Source: Bacteroidota bacterium (GTDB lineage Bacteria; Bacteroidota; Bacteroidia; Chitinophagales; Chitinophagaceae). Taken from it: a stretch of 64,000 bases of DNA. Location of the stretch: positions 1-64,000 of the forward strand of contig JAFEAB010000089.1 in NCBI GenBank assembly GCA_018266615.1, written 5' to 3'. How positions within the stretch are numbered: the stretch's first letter is position 1; every line of letters starts with the position of its first letter. The notes under the pieces were generated by a model, which was not told the DNA's origin, searched no databases, and saw only the letters and a list, made by a program, of their open reading frames with translations. A program made the position numbers and the translations under genes. This document shows, in pieces, positions 27,841-35,903 of the stretch.

Positions 27841-28620
27841 ATGGTTTTGCCCGGTTTAAAAATTACTTTCCTGGGAACCGGCACCAGTAGCGGGGTTCCC
27901 ATGATCGCTTGCCATTGCAGGGTTTGCACTTCTCCCGATCCCAAAGACAAAAGGTTAAGAAGCAGTATTATGGTGGAGTCTGAAACGACCCGGCTGGTGG
28001 TAGATACGACCCCTGATTTCCGTTACCAGATGCTTCGGGCCAGCGTAGAGCGCCTGGATGCCGTACTATTTACCCATCCGCATAAAGACCATATTGCAGG
28101 GCTGGATGATATCCGCGCCTTTAATTATTTCCAGCAACAGCCCATAAAAGTATTTGCGAACCAGCTTACGCAAACGGCTATACGAAAGGAGTTTTCTTAT
28201 ATTTTTTCGGATGAGAAATACCCGGGTATCCCACAGGTGGATATGGTTGAAATTTCAGAACAGCCATTTAGGATTGGAGATATTGAAGTGGTGCCGGTAA
28301 AAGTGTGGCACCTTCGGATGCCGGTGCTGGGTTTCCGGTTTCGGAATTTTACCTATATAACCGATGCAAACCGAATTGAGGATTCGGAAATGGAAAAAAT
28401 TTCAGGCTCCGAATACCTGGTGTTGAACGCCTTGCGCAATGAACCTCATATTTCACATTTCACCCTTAGCGAGGCCGTCTCCCTATCTCAAAAACTTGGG
28501 ATTCCACAGGCCCGGTTTACGCATATCAGCCACCAGTTGGGAAGGCACCAGGAAGTGAATAGTTCTCTTCCAAATGGGATAGAATTAGCCTACGACAACT
28601 TAGTGATCTATGTGGAATAA
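27841..28620 (+). CDS. MBL-fold metallo-hydrolase (PhnP-like)
   Basis: Metallo-beta-lactamase-fold hydrolase of 259 residues from the ATG at 27841; the TTG at 27826 gives an implausible extension. It begins LKITFLGTGTSSGVPMIACHCRVC and has the metal motif THPHKDHIAG, a THxHxDH variant with Pro and Lys, plus a later Asp (YITDANR) and terminal His (RFTHISHQLG). The GTSxGVP start and cysteine pair CHCRVC are as in the PhnP group of cyclic phosphodiesterases. The substrate is unknown, and no phn genes are nearby. Confidence 0.9.
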   Translation: MVLPGLKITFLGTGTSSGVPMIACHCRVCTSPDPKDKRLRSSIMVESETTRLVVDTTPDFRYQMLRASVERLDAVLFTHPHKDHIAGLDDIRAFNYFQQQPIKVFANQLTQTAIRKEFSYIFSDEKYPGIPQVDMVEISEQPFRIGDIEVVPVKVWHLRMPVLGFRFRNFTYITDANRIEDSEMEKISGSEYLVLNALRNEPHISHFTLSEAVSLSQKLGIPQARFTHISHQLGRHQEVNSSLPNGIELAYDNLVIYVE

Positions 28621-28719
28621 ATAGCCATTTATGTGCCATCACTAATTATTTTTCAGAAGTTCAAAATATTTTTTAGAGTGCTGGTTTTTAATTGAGTGGG
28701 GAATGTCGTTCATTTGTTA

Positions 28720-29625
28720 ATGCAACCCCGGCATCAATCTTATTTCTATCATTCCCGCAAAGAACGGAATGCATTGGTCCTACTTTTAACCCTCTGTTTT
28801 ATATGCAGCTCCCTGCCCCGGCTATATATTTGGCATTATGAAAATGATGCCTTTTCAAATTTATATGCACCCGAAGTAAAGGAATGGATAAAACTGGCTC
28901 CTGAAAGAAAATATCCGGCCTCCGGCCATTTTGACTCAACTTCTCATTCGGCCAGGGATCTGCCCTCCATTGAAAAATTTTCTTTTGATCCAAACACCGC
29001 TTCCCTTGGCGACCTCCAAAGGTTGGGGCTTTCCGAAAAACAGGCATCGGTCATTATTAATTACCGCCAAAAAGGAGGAAGGTTTCGCCAACCAGCCGAT
29101 ATCCATAAAATTTGGGGAATCTCACCTGCTCTCGCCGATAACCTGGAACCATTTATTCATATTAAAGAAAGGGAGCAAGCGGGGATTGTGGCAGAAAAAA
29201 GGCAGCAATGGGCCCCGGCCCAGGTGAAAACAGTTAATATCAATACGGCAGATAGCCTTCAATTCCTTTCTCTTCCGGGAATTGGTCCGGGTTTTACCTC
29301 GCGCATAATGAAATTTAGGGGAAGGCTGGGCGGATTTATTTCGGTGAATCAGATTTCAGAAGTTTACGGGTTGCCCGATAGTGTATTTCAAAAAATCAAG
29401 CCTCATTTGAAATGTGAAGGAGGCATGGTAAAAAGGATAAATATTAATTTGGCCAATCTTGATGAGTTAGGGCGCCACCCCTATATCCGGTATCCGCTTG
29501 CCAAATTGATTGTGGCCTATAGAGAACAGCATGGGCAATTTTCAGGTATTGAGGTGTTGCAAAAGATCATGGTTTTAGATGACAGTACCTTTAACCGGTT
29601 CAAACCTTATATATCGGTTGACTAA
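28720..29625 (+). CDS. ComEA-like protein with three helix-hairpin-helix domains
   Basis: The protein has 301 residues from ATG 28720 (GTG 28696 is possible). An N-terminal transmembrane segment (NALVLLLTLCFICSSLP) is followed by three tandem HhH units, each starting with the same pattern: FDPNTASLGDLQRLGLSEKQ, VNINTADSLQFLSLPGIGPG and ININLANLDELGRHPYIRYP. The middle unit keeps the classical PGIGPG hairpin; the other two are degenerate. Anchored HhH proteins of this type resemble ComEA, the DNA receptor for natural transformation, but a role in uptake here is inference. A single gene with no other com genes nearby. Confidence 0.88.
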   Translation: MQPRHQSYFYHSRKERNALVLLLTLCFICSSLPRLYIWHYENDAFSNLYAPEVKEWIKLAPERKYPASGHFDSTSHSARDLPSIEKFSFDPNTASLGDLQRLGLSEKQASVIINYRQKGGRFRQPADIHKIWGISPALADNLEPFIHIKEREQAGIVAEKRQQWAPAQVKTVNINTADSLQFLSLPGIGPGFTSRIMKFRGRLGGFISVNQISEVYGLPDSVFQKIKPHLKCEGGMVKRININLANLDELGRHPYIRYPLAKLIVAYREQHGQFSGIEVLQKIMVLDDSTFNRFKPYISVD

Positions 29626-29633
29626 ACTAACAG

Positions 29634-29664
29634 TTGTTCGTTTTTGAAGTATTATTTACCTTGC
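29634..29664 (+). promoter_or_regulatory. Candidate promoter for the acyl-CoA dehydrogenase
   Basis: TTG at 29634-29636 and TACCTTGC at 29657-29664 are 20 bases apart, close to TTG-N20-TAnnTTTG with two mismatches in the -7 box. The ATG follows at 29687. Confidence 0.4.
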
Positions 29665-29686
29665 GCCCCAACGATTGCATAATTAT

Positions 29687-30826
29687 ATGGATTTTACTAC
29701 AAGCGAACTCTCAGCCCAGGTGGCTGAATCGGCTCACAATTTTGCACTGCAATACATCCAGCCCCATTTGATGGATTGGGATGAATCTCAAAAGTTCCCG
29801 GTGCATATTTTCAAAGAATTGGGAAAACTGGGGATGATGGGCGTGCTGGTTCCCGAAAAATATAATGGCGCGGGGCTCGGTTATTTCGAATACAGTACGG
29901 TTATCCAGGAAATTGCCAAAGTGTGTGGCTCCATTGGGCTCAGCGTTGCGGCTCATAATTCCCTTTGTACGGGGCATATTCTCACTTTTGGTAATGAGGA
30001 GCAAAAACAAAAATACCTGCCTAAGCTGGCCACTGCCGAGCACATTGGTGCCTGGGGGCTTACGGAAGCTAATACCGGTAGCGATGCAGGTAATATGAAA
30101 GTAACGGCTGTTAAAGAGGGAAATAATTGGGTTATTAATGGTGCCAAAAGCTGGATCACGCATGGTATAACCGGCGATGTGGCTGTTGTAATTTGCCGTA
30201 CGGGCGAACCCCGCTCAAAAAACAACTCAACTGCGTTTATTGTTGAACGTGGTACTAAAGGATTTTCGGGCGGTAAGAAGGAAAATAAACTGGGAATGCG
30301 TGCCAGCGAAACCGCCGAAATGATTTTTGATAATTGTATCATTCCCGATGAGAACAGGTTGGGAAATGTAGGGGATGGGTTTAAGCAGGCAATGAAGATT
30401 TTGGATGGGGGGCGCATTTCAATTGCTGCATTAGCGCTGGGAATTGCACGCGGTGCATATGAGGCATCAGTTAAATATGCAAAAGAGCGGCACCAGTTTG
30501 ATCAGCCCATTGCCAATTTCCAGGGGATATCTTTTAAGCTGGCCGATATGGCGACCAAAATTGCCGCCGCGGATATGCTGATTAAACAAGCCTGTTATTT
30601 GAAAAACGAAGGCAAGCCAATGACCAAAGAATCGGCCATGGCAAAATATTATGCCAGTGAAATTGCCGTTGAAATCAGTACCGATGCGGTGCAGATCTTT
30701 GGCGGATATGGCTACACCAAAGATTTCCCGGTAGAAAAATTTTACCGCGACAGTAAACTTTGCACCATTGGCGAAGGCACCAGCGAAATTCAGAAAGTGG
30801 TTATTGCCAGGGAAGTGCTGAAATAG
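29687..30826 (+). CDS. Acyl-CoA dehydrogenase (short/medium-chain type)
   Basis: FAD-dependent acyl-CoA dehydrogenase of 379 residues from ATG 29687. It has the N-terminal helical domain, the substrate/FAD loops LTEANTGSDAG and WITHGITGDVAVV, and the C-terminal helical bundle with FGGYGYTKDFPVEKFYRD. The catalytic Glu is in the GEGTSEIQ motif near residue 367, the position used by short-chain (butyryl-CoA type) enzymes. It oxidises acyl-CoA in beta-oxidation or branched-chain degradation. No electron-transfer flavoprotein gene is adjacent. Confidence 0.94.
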   Translation: MDFTTSELSAQVAESAHNFALQYIQPHLMDWDESQKFPVHIFKELGKLGMMGVLVPEKYNGAGLGYFEYSTVIQEIAKVCGSIGLSVAAHNSLCTGHILTFGNEEQKQKYLPKLATAEHIGAWGLTEANTGSDAGNMKVTAVKEGNNWVINGAKSWITHGITGDVAVVICRTGEPRSKNNSTAFIVERGTKGFSGGKKENKLGMRASETAEMIFDNCIIPDENRLGNVGDGFKQAMKILDGGRISIAALALGIARGAYEASVKYAKERHQFDQPIANFQGISFKLADMATKIAAADMLIKQACYLKNEGKPMTKESAMAKYYASEIAVEISTDAVQIFGGYGYTKDFPVEKFYRDSKLCTIGEGTSEIQKVVIAREVLK

Positions 30827-30900
30827 GTTCGGCTTCCATAGTTGAAATTTGTCTTCAAGGTTTTTGTTGAGGTATGTTCCCCCTGCTCTCTCTAGTTTGT

Positions 30901-31003
30901 AACTACGGGTTTGCTGAAATTTTATTCTTAAGCCTCCGCATGGTCTTCGGATTTTCGGCGAAAAGATTCTAGATTAAATTTATTTAGCCACGAATGCACG
31001 AAT
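30901..31003 (+). repeat. 103-bp dispersed module, copy A
   Basis: Starts AACTACGGGTTTGCTGAAAT and ends in the 19-bp core TAGCCACGAATGCACGAAT. It aligns without gaps to copy B (31233-31335) and to the inverted copy C (53787-53889); all three are 103 bases. Confidence 0.85.
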
Positions 31004-31209
31004 GAAAAAACAATAGCCATGAATGCACGAATGAAAAAACAATAGCCACGAATGCACGAATAAAATAACAATAGCCACGAATGCACGAATAAAAAAACAA
31101 TAGCCATGAATGCACGAATGAAAATACAATAGCCACGAATGCACGAATAAAAAAACAATAGCCACGAATGCACGAATGAAAAAGGCAATAGTCCCGAATG
31201 CACGAATAA
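30985..31209 (+). repeat. 29-bp tandem repeat array, eight units
   Basis: Units begin at 30985, 31014, 31043, 31072, 31101, 31130, 31159 and 31189. Each is a TAGCCACGAATGCACGAAT core plus a 10-base A-rich tail (GAAAAAACAA and variants). Each core holds two tandem copies of CACGAATG. Units differ mainly at core base 7 (C/T) and in the tail; the eighth is shortened and degenerate. Confidence 0.92.
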
Positions 31210-31232
31210 ATGCCCCGCTGTTGGTAGTTTGA

Positions 31233-31335
31233 AATTACGGGTTTGCTGAAATTTTATTTTTGCGCCTCCGCATGGTCTTCGGATTTTAGGTGAAAAGATT
31301 CTAGACTAAATTTATATAGCCACGAATGCACGAAT
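31233..31335 (+). repeat. 103-bp dispersed module, copy B
   Basis: Same layout as copy A, ending in one core at 31317-31335. With the two 29-bp units before it (from 31159) it forms a block of about 177 bases that reappears inverted at 53787-53962 with roughly a dozen differences by eye. Confidence 0.85.
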
Positions 31336-31439
31336 GAATGCTCCCGTTATGAAGATGGATTTGAGGTTAAAGAAATTTTAGCCTGCAATAAATATTCTTC
31401 GGTCAGAATTCTTTATACAATTATTTTTTGATCTTATTT

Positions 31440-31464
31440 TTACCCCCGGGGTGGGGGCAGCAAA
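31440..31464 (+). repeat. GC-rich hairpin element, copy 1
   Basis: CCCCCGGGGTGGGGGCAGCAAA at 31443-31464, preceded by a T-run. An almost identical sequence (one base different) occurs at 54034-54055 in the second repeat cluster, in the same orientation. Confidence 0.7.
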
Positions 31465-31634
31465 CTGTCTTCAAAAATTTACATTCAGGCACTCTCTTAA
31501 AACTGATATTTCTTTTTTACACCAGAAGTGCAGCAACCGTTTTCTGCACCCTGGTATCCCTATAATCTCAGGTTCATTTCCTTTTTGTTTGCATTCGGAG
31601 ACATGTTCCGAAAATTTTTATAATACAAAACAAG

Positions 31635-31663
31635 AAAGCCGCATCTTTCTGGGATACGGCTTT
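31635..31663 (-). terminator. Intrinsic terminator after relA/spoT and the 76-residue gene
   Basis: AAAGCCG and CGGCTTT form a stem with a loop of about 14 bases that has further internal pairing (ATC/GAT). It lies 24 bases past the minus-strand stop at 31688 and is followed by CTTGTTTTG on that strand. Confidence 0.6.
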
Positions 31664-31687
31664 AATAAAAATGAAGAATTAAGTACA

Positions 31688-31918
31688 TTACCCTCCAAAA
31701 AGCCCGCTCAATTTATCTTTTACCGAATCAATCAGGCCTTCTGCTTTATCGCCAGCCGCTTCTCCGGCACTTTCGCCTTTTGCAAAGAGATTGTCTACCG
31801 CTCCGGCTACCATTGGAAATTTTTCCTTAATATAGTCTGTTACGGTATGGATTACTTTTTCAGCCTGTTCGCCGCTGATTCCTGCTTTCTCTACAAGTTG
31901 ATTGATGAGTTCCTGCAT
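31688..31918 (-). CDS. Small acidic helical protein of unknown function
   Basis: The protein has 76 residues and no signal peptide. It starts MQELINQLVEKAGISGEQAE and ends with Gly-rich DKLSGLFGG. The text is amphipathic-helical and Ala/Glu-rich (GESAGEAAGDKAEG), reminiscent of the small stress-type or DUF2267/DUF2780-like proteins of Bacteroidota, though I would not assign it. It lies 28 bases downstream of relA/spoT and before a terminator, so it is probably the last gene of that transcript. Confidence 0.75.
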   Translation of the reverse strand: MQELINQLVEKAGISGEQAEKVIHTVTDYIKEKFPMVAGAVDNLFAKGESAGEAAGDKAEGLIDSVKDKLSGLFGG

Positions 31919-31946
31919 GTTTGTTTATTTAAAAGTGAAAAAATAA

Positions 31947-34196
31947 TTATTCGGTATCGTATCGGTCAACGCGCTCAATTCCGGGAAGTTTTAATAATTC
32001 GTTTACCAGTTTATCTAATTCTTCTTTATCGTGAACAAATACTTTTACGTTCCCGTTGAATATTCCATCCTGGGCCTCAATGGTCATGGCCGAAATATTA
32101 AATTTCAATTCGCCGCTAATCAGGTTGGTAATCTTATGGATTACGCCCACATCATCGAGGCCAATAATTTTAAGCCCGGTAAGGAATGATATCTCTTTAT
32201 TCTTTGCCCACTTTGTTTTCACTACCCGGTGACCATAGTTTGCCAGTAATCTGGCAGCATTGGGGCAACTGGTACGATGAATCTTCAATCCCTCGCCTGT
32301 GGTGATAAAACCAAACACATCATCTCCCGGGATAGGTTTGCAGCAATTTGCCAGGGTGTACATAATCTTGTCGCTACTTTCTCCAAAGATGATCAATTCG
32401 GCATCTTTATCTTTTTTACCCTGGTGCTTCCCGGAGGGTTCAGGTATTTCTGGTTTTTCTTCCTGGGTTTTTGGGGGTTTGGGAGGAAGTAATTTATCTC
32501 CGTGAACTATAAATTCTTTCAGTTCTTTTAGGTCGATCTTTTTGAGCGCAATTTCATATAGCAGATCGAGGCTGCTGTTTATTTTATAAAAATTGGCAAC
32601 CTCCTCAATATTTGTTTGGTTATACACGGCACCCAAACCCTCCATCTTTCTTTGTAGAATGTATTTTCCTTCTTCCGCAATCAGCCTTTTTTCTTCTTTG
32701 AGGGTGTCTTTAATTTTCGCTTTGGCCTTGCTGGTTACCACATGTTTCAACCATTCTGCATTGGGTTTTTGTTTGGCGCTGGTGATGATTTCAATCTGGT
32801 CGCCGCTGCGTAATTTGTAACTAATGGGTACCAGTTTATGATTTACTTTAGCGCCAATACACTGGGTTCCAACAGCCGTATGTACGCTAAATGCAAAATC
32901 GAGGGCCGTGGCGCCTATCGGTAGCGTTTTGATATCTCCTTTTGGGGTATAAACATAAATTTCTTCGGTGAGAAAAGAGGTTTTAAAATCCTGTAAAAAA
33001 TCGAGGGAGTTGGTTTCCTGGTTGGCCAATACTTCCCGTATTTGTTGAAACCATTTATCGAAACGGTTTTCATCTTCCTTTCCTTCTTTGTATTTCCAGT
33101 GGGCGGCAAGTCCTTTTTCGGCAATTTCATTCATCCGAAGGGTGCGTATCTGCACTTCTACCCATTTTCCCTGGGGCCCCATAACGGTGGTGTGTAACGC
33201 TTCATATCCATTATTTTTGGGGTTGCTCAGCCAGTCGCGGAGCCGTTCCGGCGAAGGGTTGTAGGCGTCTGTAATTATACTATATACCTTCCAGCAATCT
33301 TCTTTTTCCTTTTCCTGAGGAGAATCCACCAGGATGCGAATGGCAAAAAGATCATACACTTCCTCAAAAGAAACACCTTTCTTCTTTATTTTATTCCAAA
33401 TGGAATGGATGCTTTTTGGCCTTCCATAAATTTCAAAATGGAGTCCGGCACGTTCCAGTTTATCCTTTAATGGCCGGATGAAATCGTTGATATACCGGGT
33501 TCTTTCCCGTTTGGTATCCTGAAGTTTTTGGGCAATGTAACGGTAGGTATCCGGTTCCATATATTTCATGGCCAGGTCCTCCATCTCGGTTTTGATATTA
33601 TAAAGCCCCATGCGGTGGGCAAGGGGGGCATATACATAAATGGTTTCGGATGATATTTTGAGTTGCTTTTCGCGATTCATGCTTTCGAGAGTACGCATAT
33701 TATGCAACCGGTCGGCCAGCTTTATCAGGATTACCCTTGGGTCGTCTGTTAAGGTGAGGAGGATCTTTTTAAAATTTTCGGCCTGCTTGCTGGTATTGGC
33801 GTCCATCACGCTCACATTGGAAATCTTGGTGAGCCCATCCACTATTCGGGTAATTTCGGTGCCAAATTCCTGCTGGATATCGGCTAAGGTAATGTCGGTG
33901 TCTTCCACTGTATCATGCAACAAAGCACAAATGGTTGAGCGTACCCCCAGGCCAATTTCTTCCACACAAATTTTAGCCACCGCCAGGGGGTGCAGGATGT
34001 AGGGTTCCCCACTTTTTCGACGCATGGTTTTATGGGCCTCGGCAGCCATTTCAAACGCATTGCGAATCAGGATTTTATCTCCTGGCTTCATTTTACGTTT
34101 GAGTACCCGTAACAACGCCCTGTATTGGCGAAGAATCTCTTTCTTTTCTTCCTCTTCTGAAAGCTTATAAACGGGGGGAGAAGCTACTTTTTGCAT
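31947..34196 (-). CDS. Bifunctional (p)ppGpp synthetase/hydrolase (RelA/SpoT family)
   Basis: Stringent-response enzyme of 749 residues. The N-terminal HD hydrolase domain has YILHPLAVAKI and ALLHDTVEDTD, followed by the synthetase domain (GRPKSIHSIWNKIKKKG, RDWLSNPKNNGYEALHTTV), a TGS domain (EEIYVYTPKGDIKTLPIGATALDF) and a C-terminal ACT domain (ISFLTGLKIIGLDDVGVIH). An intact HD motif argues for a bifunctional Rel-type enzyme rather than RelA. No second rel gene is seen in the window. ATG at 34196. Confidence 0.95.
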   Translation of the reverse strand: MQKVASPPVYKLSEEEEKKEILRQYRALLRVLKRKMKPGDKILIRNAFEMAAEAHKTMRRKSGEPYILHPLAVAKICVEEIGLGVRSTICALLHDTVEDTDITLADIQQEFGTEITRIVDGLTKISNVSVMDANTSKQAENFKKILLTLTDDPRVILIKLADRLHNMRTLESMNREKQLKISSETIYVYAPLAHRMGLYNIKTEMEDLAMKYMEPDTYRYIAQKLQDTKRERTRYINDFIRPLKDKLERAGLHFEIYGRPKSIHSIWNKIKKKGVSFEEVYDLFAIRILVDSPQEKEKEDCWKVYSIITDAYNPSPERLRDWLSNPKNNGYEALHTTVMGPQGKWVEVQIRTLRMNEIAEKGLAAHWKYKEGKEDENRFDKWFQQIREVLANQETNSLDFLQDFKTSFLTEEIYVYTPKGDIKTLPIGATALDFAFSVHTAVGTQCIGAKVNHKLVPISYKLRSGDQIEIITSAKQKPNAEWLKHVVTSKAKAKIKDTLKEEKRLIAEEGKYILQRKMEGLGAVYNQTNIEEVANFYKINSSLDLLYEIALKKIDLKELKEFIVHGDKLLPPKPPKTQEEKPEIPEPSGKHQGKKDKDAELIIFGESSDKIMYTLANCCKPIPGDDVFGFITTGEGLKIHRTSCPNAARLLANYGHRVVKTKWAKNKEISFLTGLKIIGLDDVGVIHKITNLISGELKFNISAMTIEAQDGIFNGNVKVFVHDKEELDKLVNELLKLPGIERVDRYDTE

Positions 34197-34310
34197 GGGA
34201 TGGTTACGAATTTACCTTAAAAACACGATTTTTTTTCTCCAAATGCAGGATAACCAAATAATTACTCAATTTTAACCCCTTGTCTGTACTTTCAGATGAG
34301 AATAAAGCCC

Positions 34311-34318
34311 TAATTTTG
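34311..34318 (+). promoter_or_regulatory. -7 promoter box for tRNA-Leu
   Basis: TAATTTTG, a perfect TAnnTTTG match, lies 12 bases before the mature tRNA 5' end. The TTG farther upstream is at a poor distance (28 bases). Confidence 0.5.
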
Positions 34319-34329
34319 CATCCCCAATC

Positions 34330-34414
34330 GCGGATGTGGCGAAACTGGCAGACGCACCAGACTTAGGATCTGGCGGAGCAATCCATGTAGGTTCGATTCC
34401 TATCATCCGCACCA
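34330..34414 (+). tRNA. tRNA-Leu (anticodon TAG), CCA encoded
   Basis: The acceptor stem GCGGATG (34330-34336) pairs with CATCCGC (34404-34410), followed by discriminator A and genomic CCA (34412-34414). The anticodon stem CCAGA/TCTGG encloses loop CTTAGGA with anticodon TAG at 34364-34366. The T-loop is GTTCGATTCC and a class II-type variable arm is present. It reads CUN/CUA leucine codons. It precedes tig on the same strand. Confidence 0.96.
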
Positions 34415-34466
34415 AATCAACCAGGAACCGGGCATTCCGGTTCCTTATATTTTAAAAGTTACTATT

Positions 34467-35831
34467 ATGGCAGTTGTAGAAAGGGAAAATATCGGAATTC
34501 TGAACGATAAACTAACCGTAAAGATTACAAAAGAAGATTATCTCCCCGCATTCGACAAAAAGCTGAAAGAATATTCCAAAACAGCAAACATCCCAGGGTT
34601 CCGGAAAGGAATGGTTCCTTCGGGAATGATCAAAAAAATGTACGGCCCCTCCATATTTAATGATGAGGTGTTACGCACCGTAGAGAAGGAATTATTTTCT
34701 TATCTGAATACCGAGAAGCCAGACATTTTCGCTCAACCCTTGCCGTTATCAAGCGATATCCGAATGGATATGAACAACCCGTCGGATTTTAATTTTGATT
34801 TTGAAATCGGGCTTAAACCGGTTTTTGAAATGCCTGATTTTGCCAAAGCAAAACTTACCCTGAACAAGGTAGAAGTTACTCAGGAAATGCTGGAAGAAGA
34901 AGCAGACAGACTGCAAATGAAAGCCGGTAAAATGACCGAACCGGAAATTATTGATAACGACAATAACGTACTTAACCTTCTGTTCACCGAATCAGATGAA
35001 GACGGTAACCCGGTTGAAGGAGGAATTAAAAAGGAAAATTCTGTGCTGCTCAAATATTTTACTCCCTCACTGCAAAAGGAATTAATGGGTAAAAAGTCCG
35101 GCGACCACCTGGTTTTCCAACTGAACAAAACCTTTGACGGCGATAAGCTGGAAATGATGCTGCATGATCTGGGACTTGATCCGCACGACAAAAATGCCGG
35201 TGAAAAATACTTCCGCCTGGATATCGAAAAACTGGGCCTGGTGGAAAAACGAGAAATGAATGAAGACTTTTTTAATGAAGTGTACCCGGGTAAGGAAATT
35301 AAATCGGAAGAAGCCTTTAAAGAAATCCTGAAGGGCGAAATTGAAAAATATTGGTCGGCACAATCTGCCAATCAACTGCACGATCAGATCTATCATTTCC
35401 TGGTTGATGAAACCAAAATGGAATTCCCTGAGAAATTCCTGAAACGCTGGCTCCAAACCAGTGGGGAGAAACCGAAAACGGAAGAAGAAGCTGAATCGGA
35501 ATTCCCCGGATTTAGCAATCAGTTAAAATGGACGCTGATCAGCGATAAATTGGCTGTAGATAATAGGCTGGATGTAAGCCAGGAAGAAATCCGGGAATAC
35601 ATGAAGAACGAAGTATCCCGATATTTCGGACAAATGAATTTGGGTGAGAATATGGATTGGCTGGATGGGTATGTAGACCGGATGATGAAAGATGAGAAAC
35701 AACTGGAAGCCACCTATCGCAAGGCGTCCGCTGAAAAATTGTTTAACTGGTTGGTAAGCCAGGTTGAACCGGTTGAAAAAACGGTTACTCCGGATGAGTT
35801 AAATGCCATGCAGCACCATCACCATCATTAA
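34467..35831 (+). CDS. tig: Trigger factor (ribosome-associated chaperone) with a native C-terminal His5 tail
   Basis: The protein has 454 residues. The N-terminal ribosome-binding domain carries the signature GFRKGMVP (family usually GFRKGKVP). The middle region (about 150-260) is a divergent FKBP-like fold (GDHLVFQL, FRLDIEKLGLVEKREMNEDFF), probably without strong PPIase activity. The helical C-terminal substrate-binding domain follows. The protein ends in MQ then five histidines (residues 450-454), encoded by alternating CAC/CAT codons before the TAA. A perfect hairpin follows. It lies downstream of tRNA-Leu. Confidence 0.95.
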   Translation: MAVVERENIGILNDKLTVKITKEDYLPAFDKKLKEYSKTANIPGFRKGMVPSGMIKKMYGPSIFNDEVLRTVEKELFSYLNTEKPDIFAQPLPLSSDIRMDMNNPSDFNFDFEIGLKPVFEMPDFAKAKLTLNKVEVTQEMLEEEADRLQMKAGKMTEPEIIDNDNNVLNLLFTESDEDGNPVEGGIKKENSVLLKYFTPSLQKELMGKKSGDHLVFQLNKTFDGDKLEMMLHDLGLDPHDKNAGEKYFRLDIEKLGLVEKREMNEDFFNEVYPGKEIKSEEAFKEILKGEIEKYWSAQSANQLHDQIYHFLVDETKMEFPEKFLKRWLQTSGEKPKTEEEAESEFPGFSNQLKWTLISDKLAVDNRLDVSQEEIREYMKNEVSRYFGQMNLGENMDWLDGYVDRMMKDEKQLEATYRKASAEKLFNWLVSQVEPVEKTVTPDELNAMQHHHHH

Positions 35832-35854
35832 TAGAATAAATTGGATTAAATATT

Positions 35855-35882
35855 AAAGGGAGCAAAATGCTCCCTTTTTCTT
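35855..35882. terminator. Bidirectional intrinsic terminator between tig and the fused M16 gene
   Basis: The perfect 10-bp stem AAAGGGAGCA/TGCTCCCTTT (35855-35864, 35868-35877) has a 3-base loop. T-runs on the plus strand (TTTTTC) and A/T-rich sequence on the other make it usable in both directions. It separates convergent tig and the M16 gene. Confidence 0.8.
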
Positions 35883-35903
35883 TTAACTAATTAGGTAGGA
35901 GGG

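Larger units (their letters stand above)
30827..31687. other. Non-coding repeat cluster 1
   Basis: 861 bases without a credible gene. It holds, in order, module copy A, an eight-unit 29-bp tandem array, module copy B, a GC-rich repeated hairpin at about 31443 and a terminator. Reading frames across it on the minus strand are translations of the repeat and shift frame with each 29-bp unit. Confidence 0.85.

Noticed and set aside
30928-31203. Open reading frame of 91 codons on the minus strand with repeated aromatic-hydrophobic text
   Set aside because: It is the 29-bp repeat translated; since 29 is not a multiple of 3 it merely cycles through all three frames, and it has no independent conservation.
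30985-31209. Possible CRISPR array
   Set aside because: Whole units are conserved and contiguous with no variable spacers, and no cas genes are near.
31451-32059. 202-codon plus-strand frame
   Set aside because: It is antisense to the 76-residue gene and to the end of relA/spoT, whose frames have clear family text.
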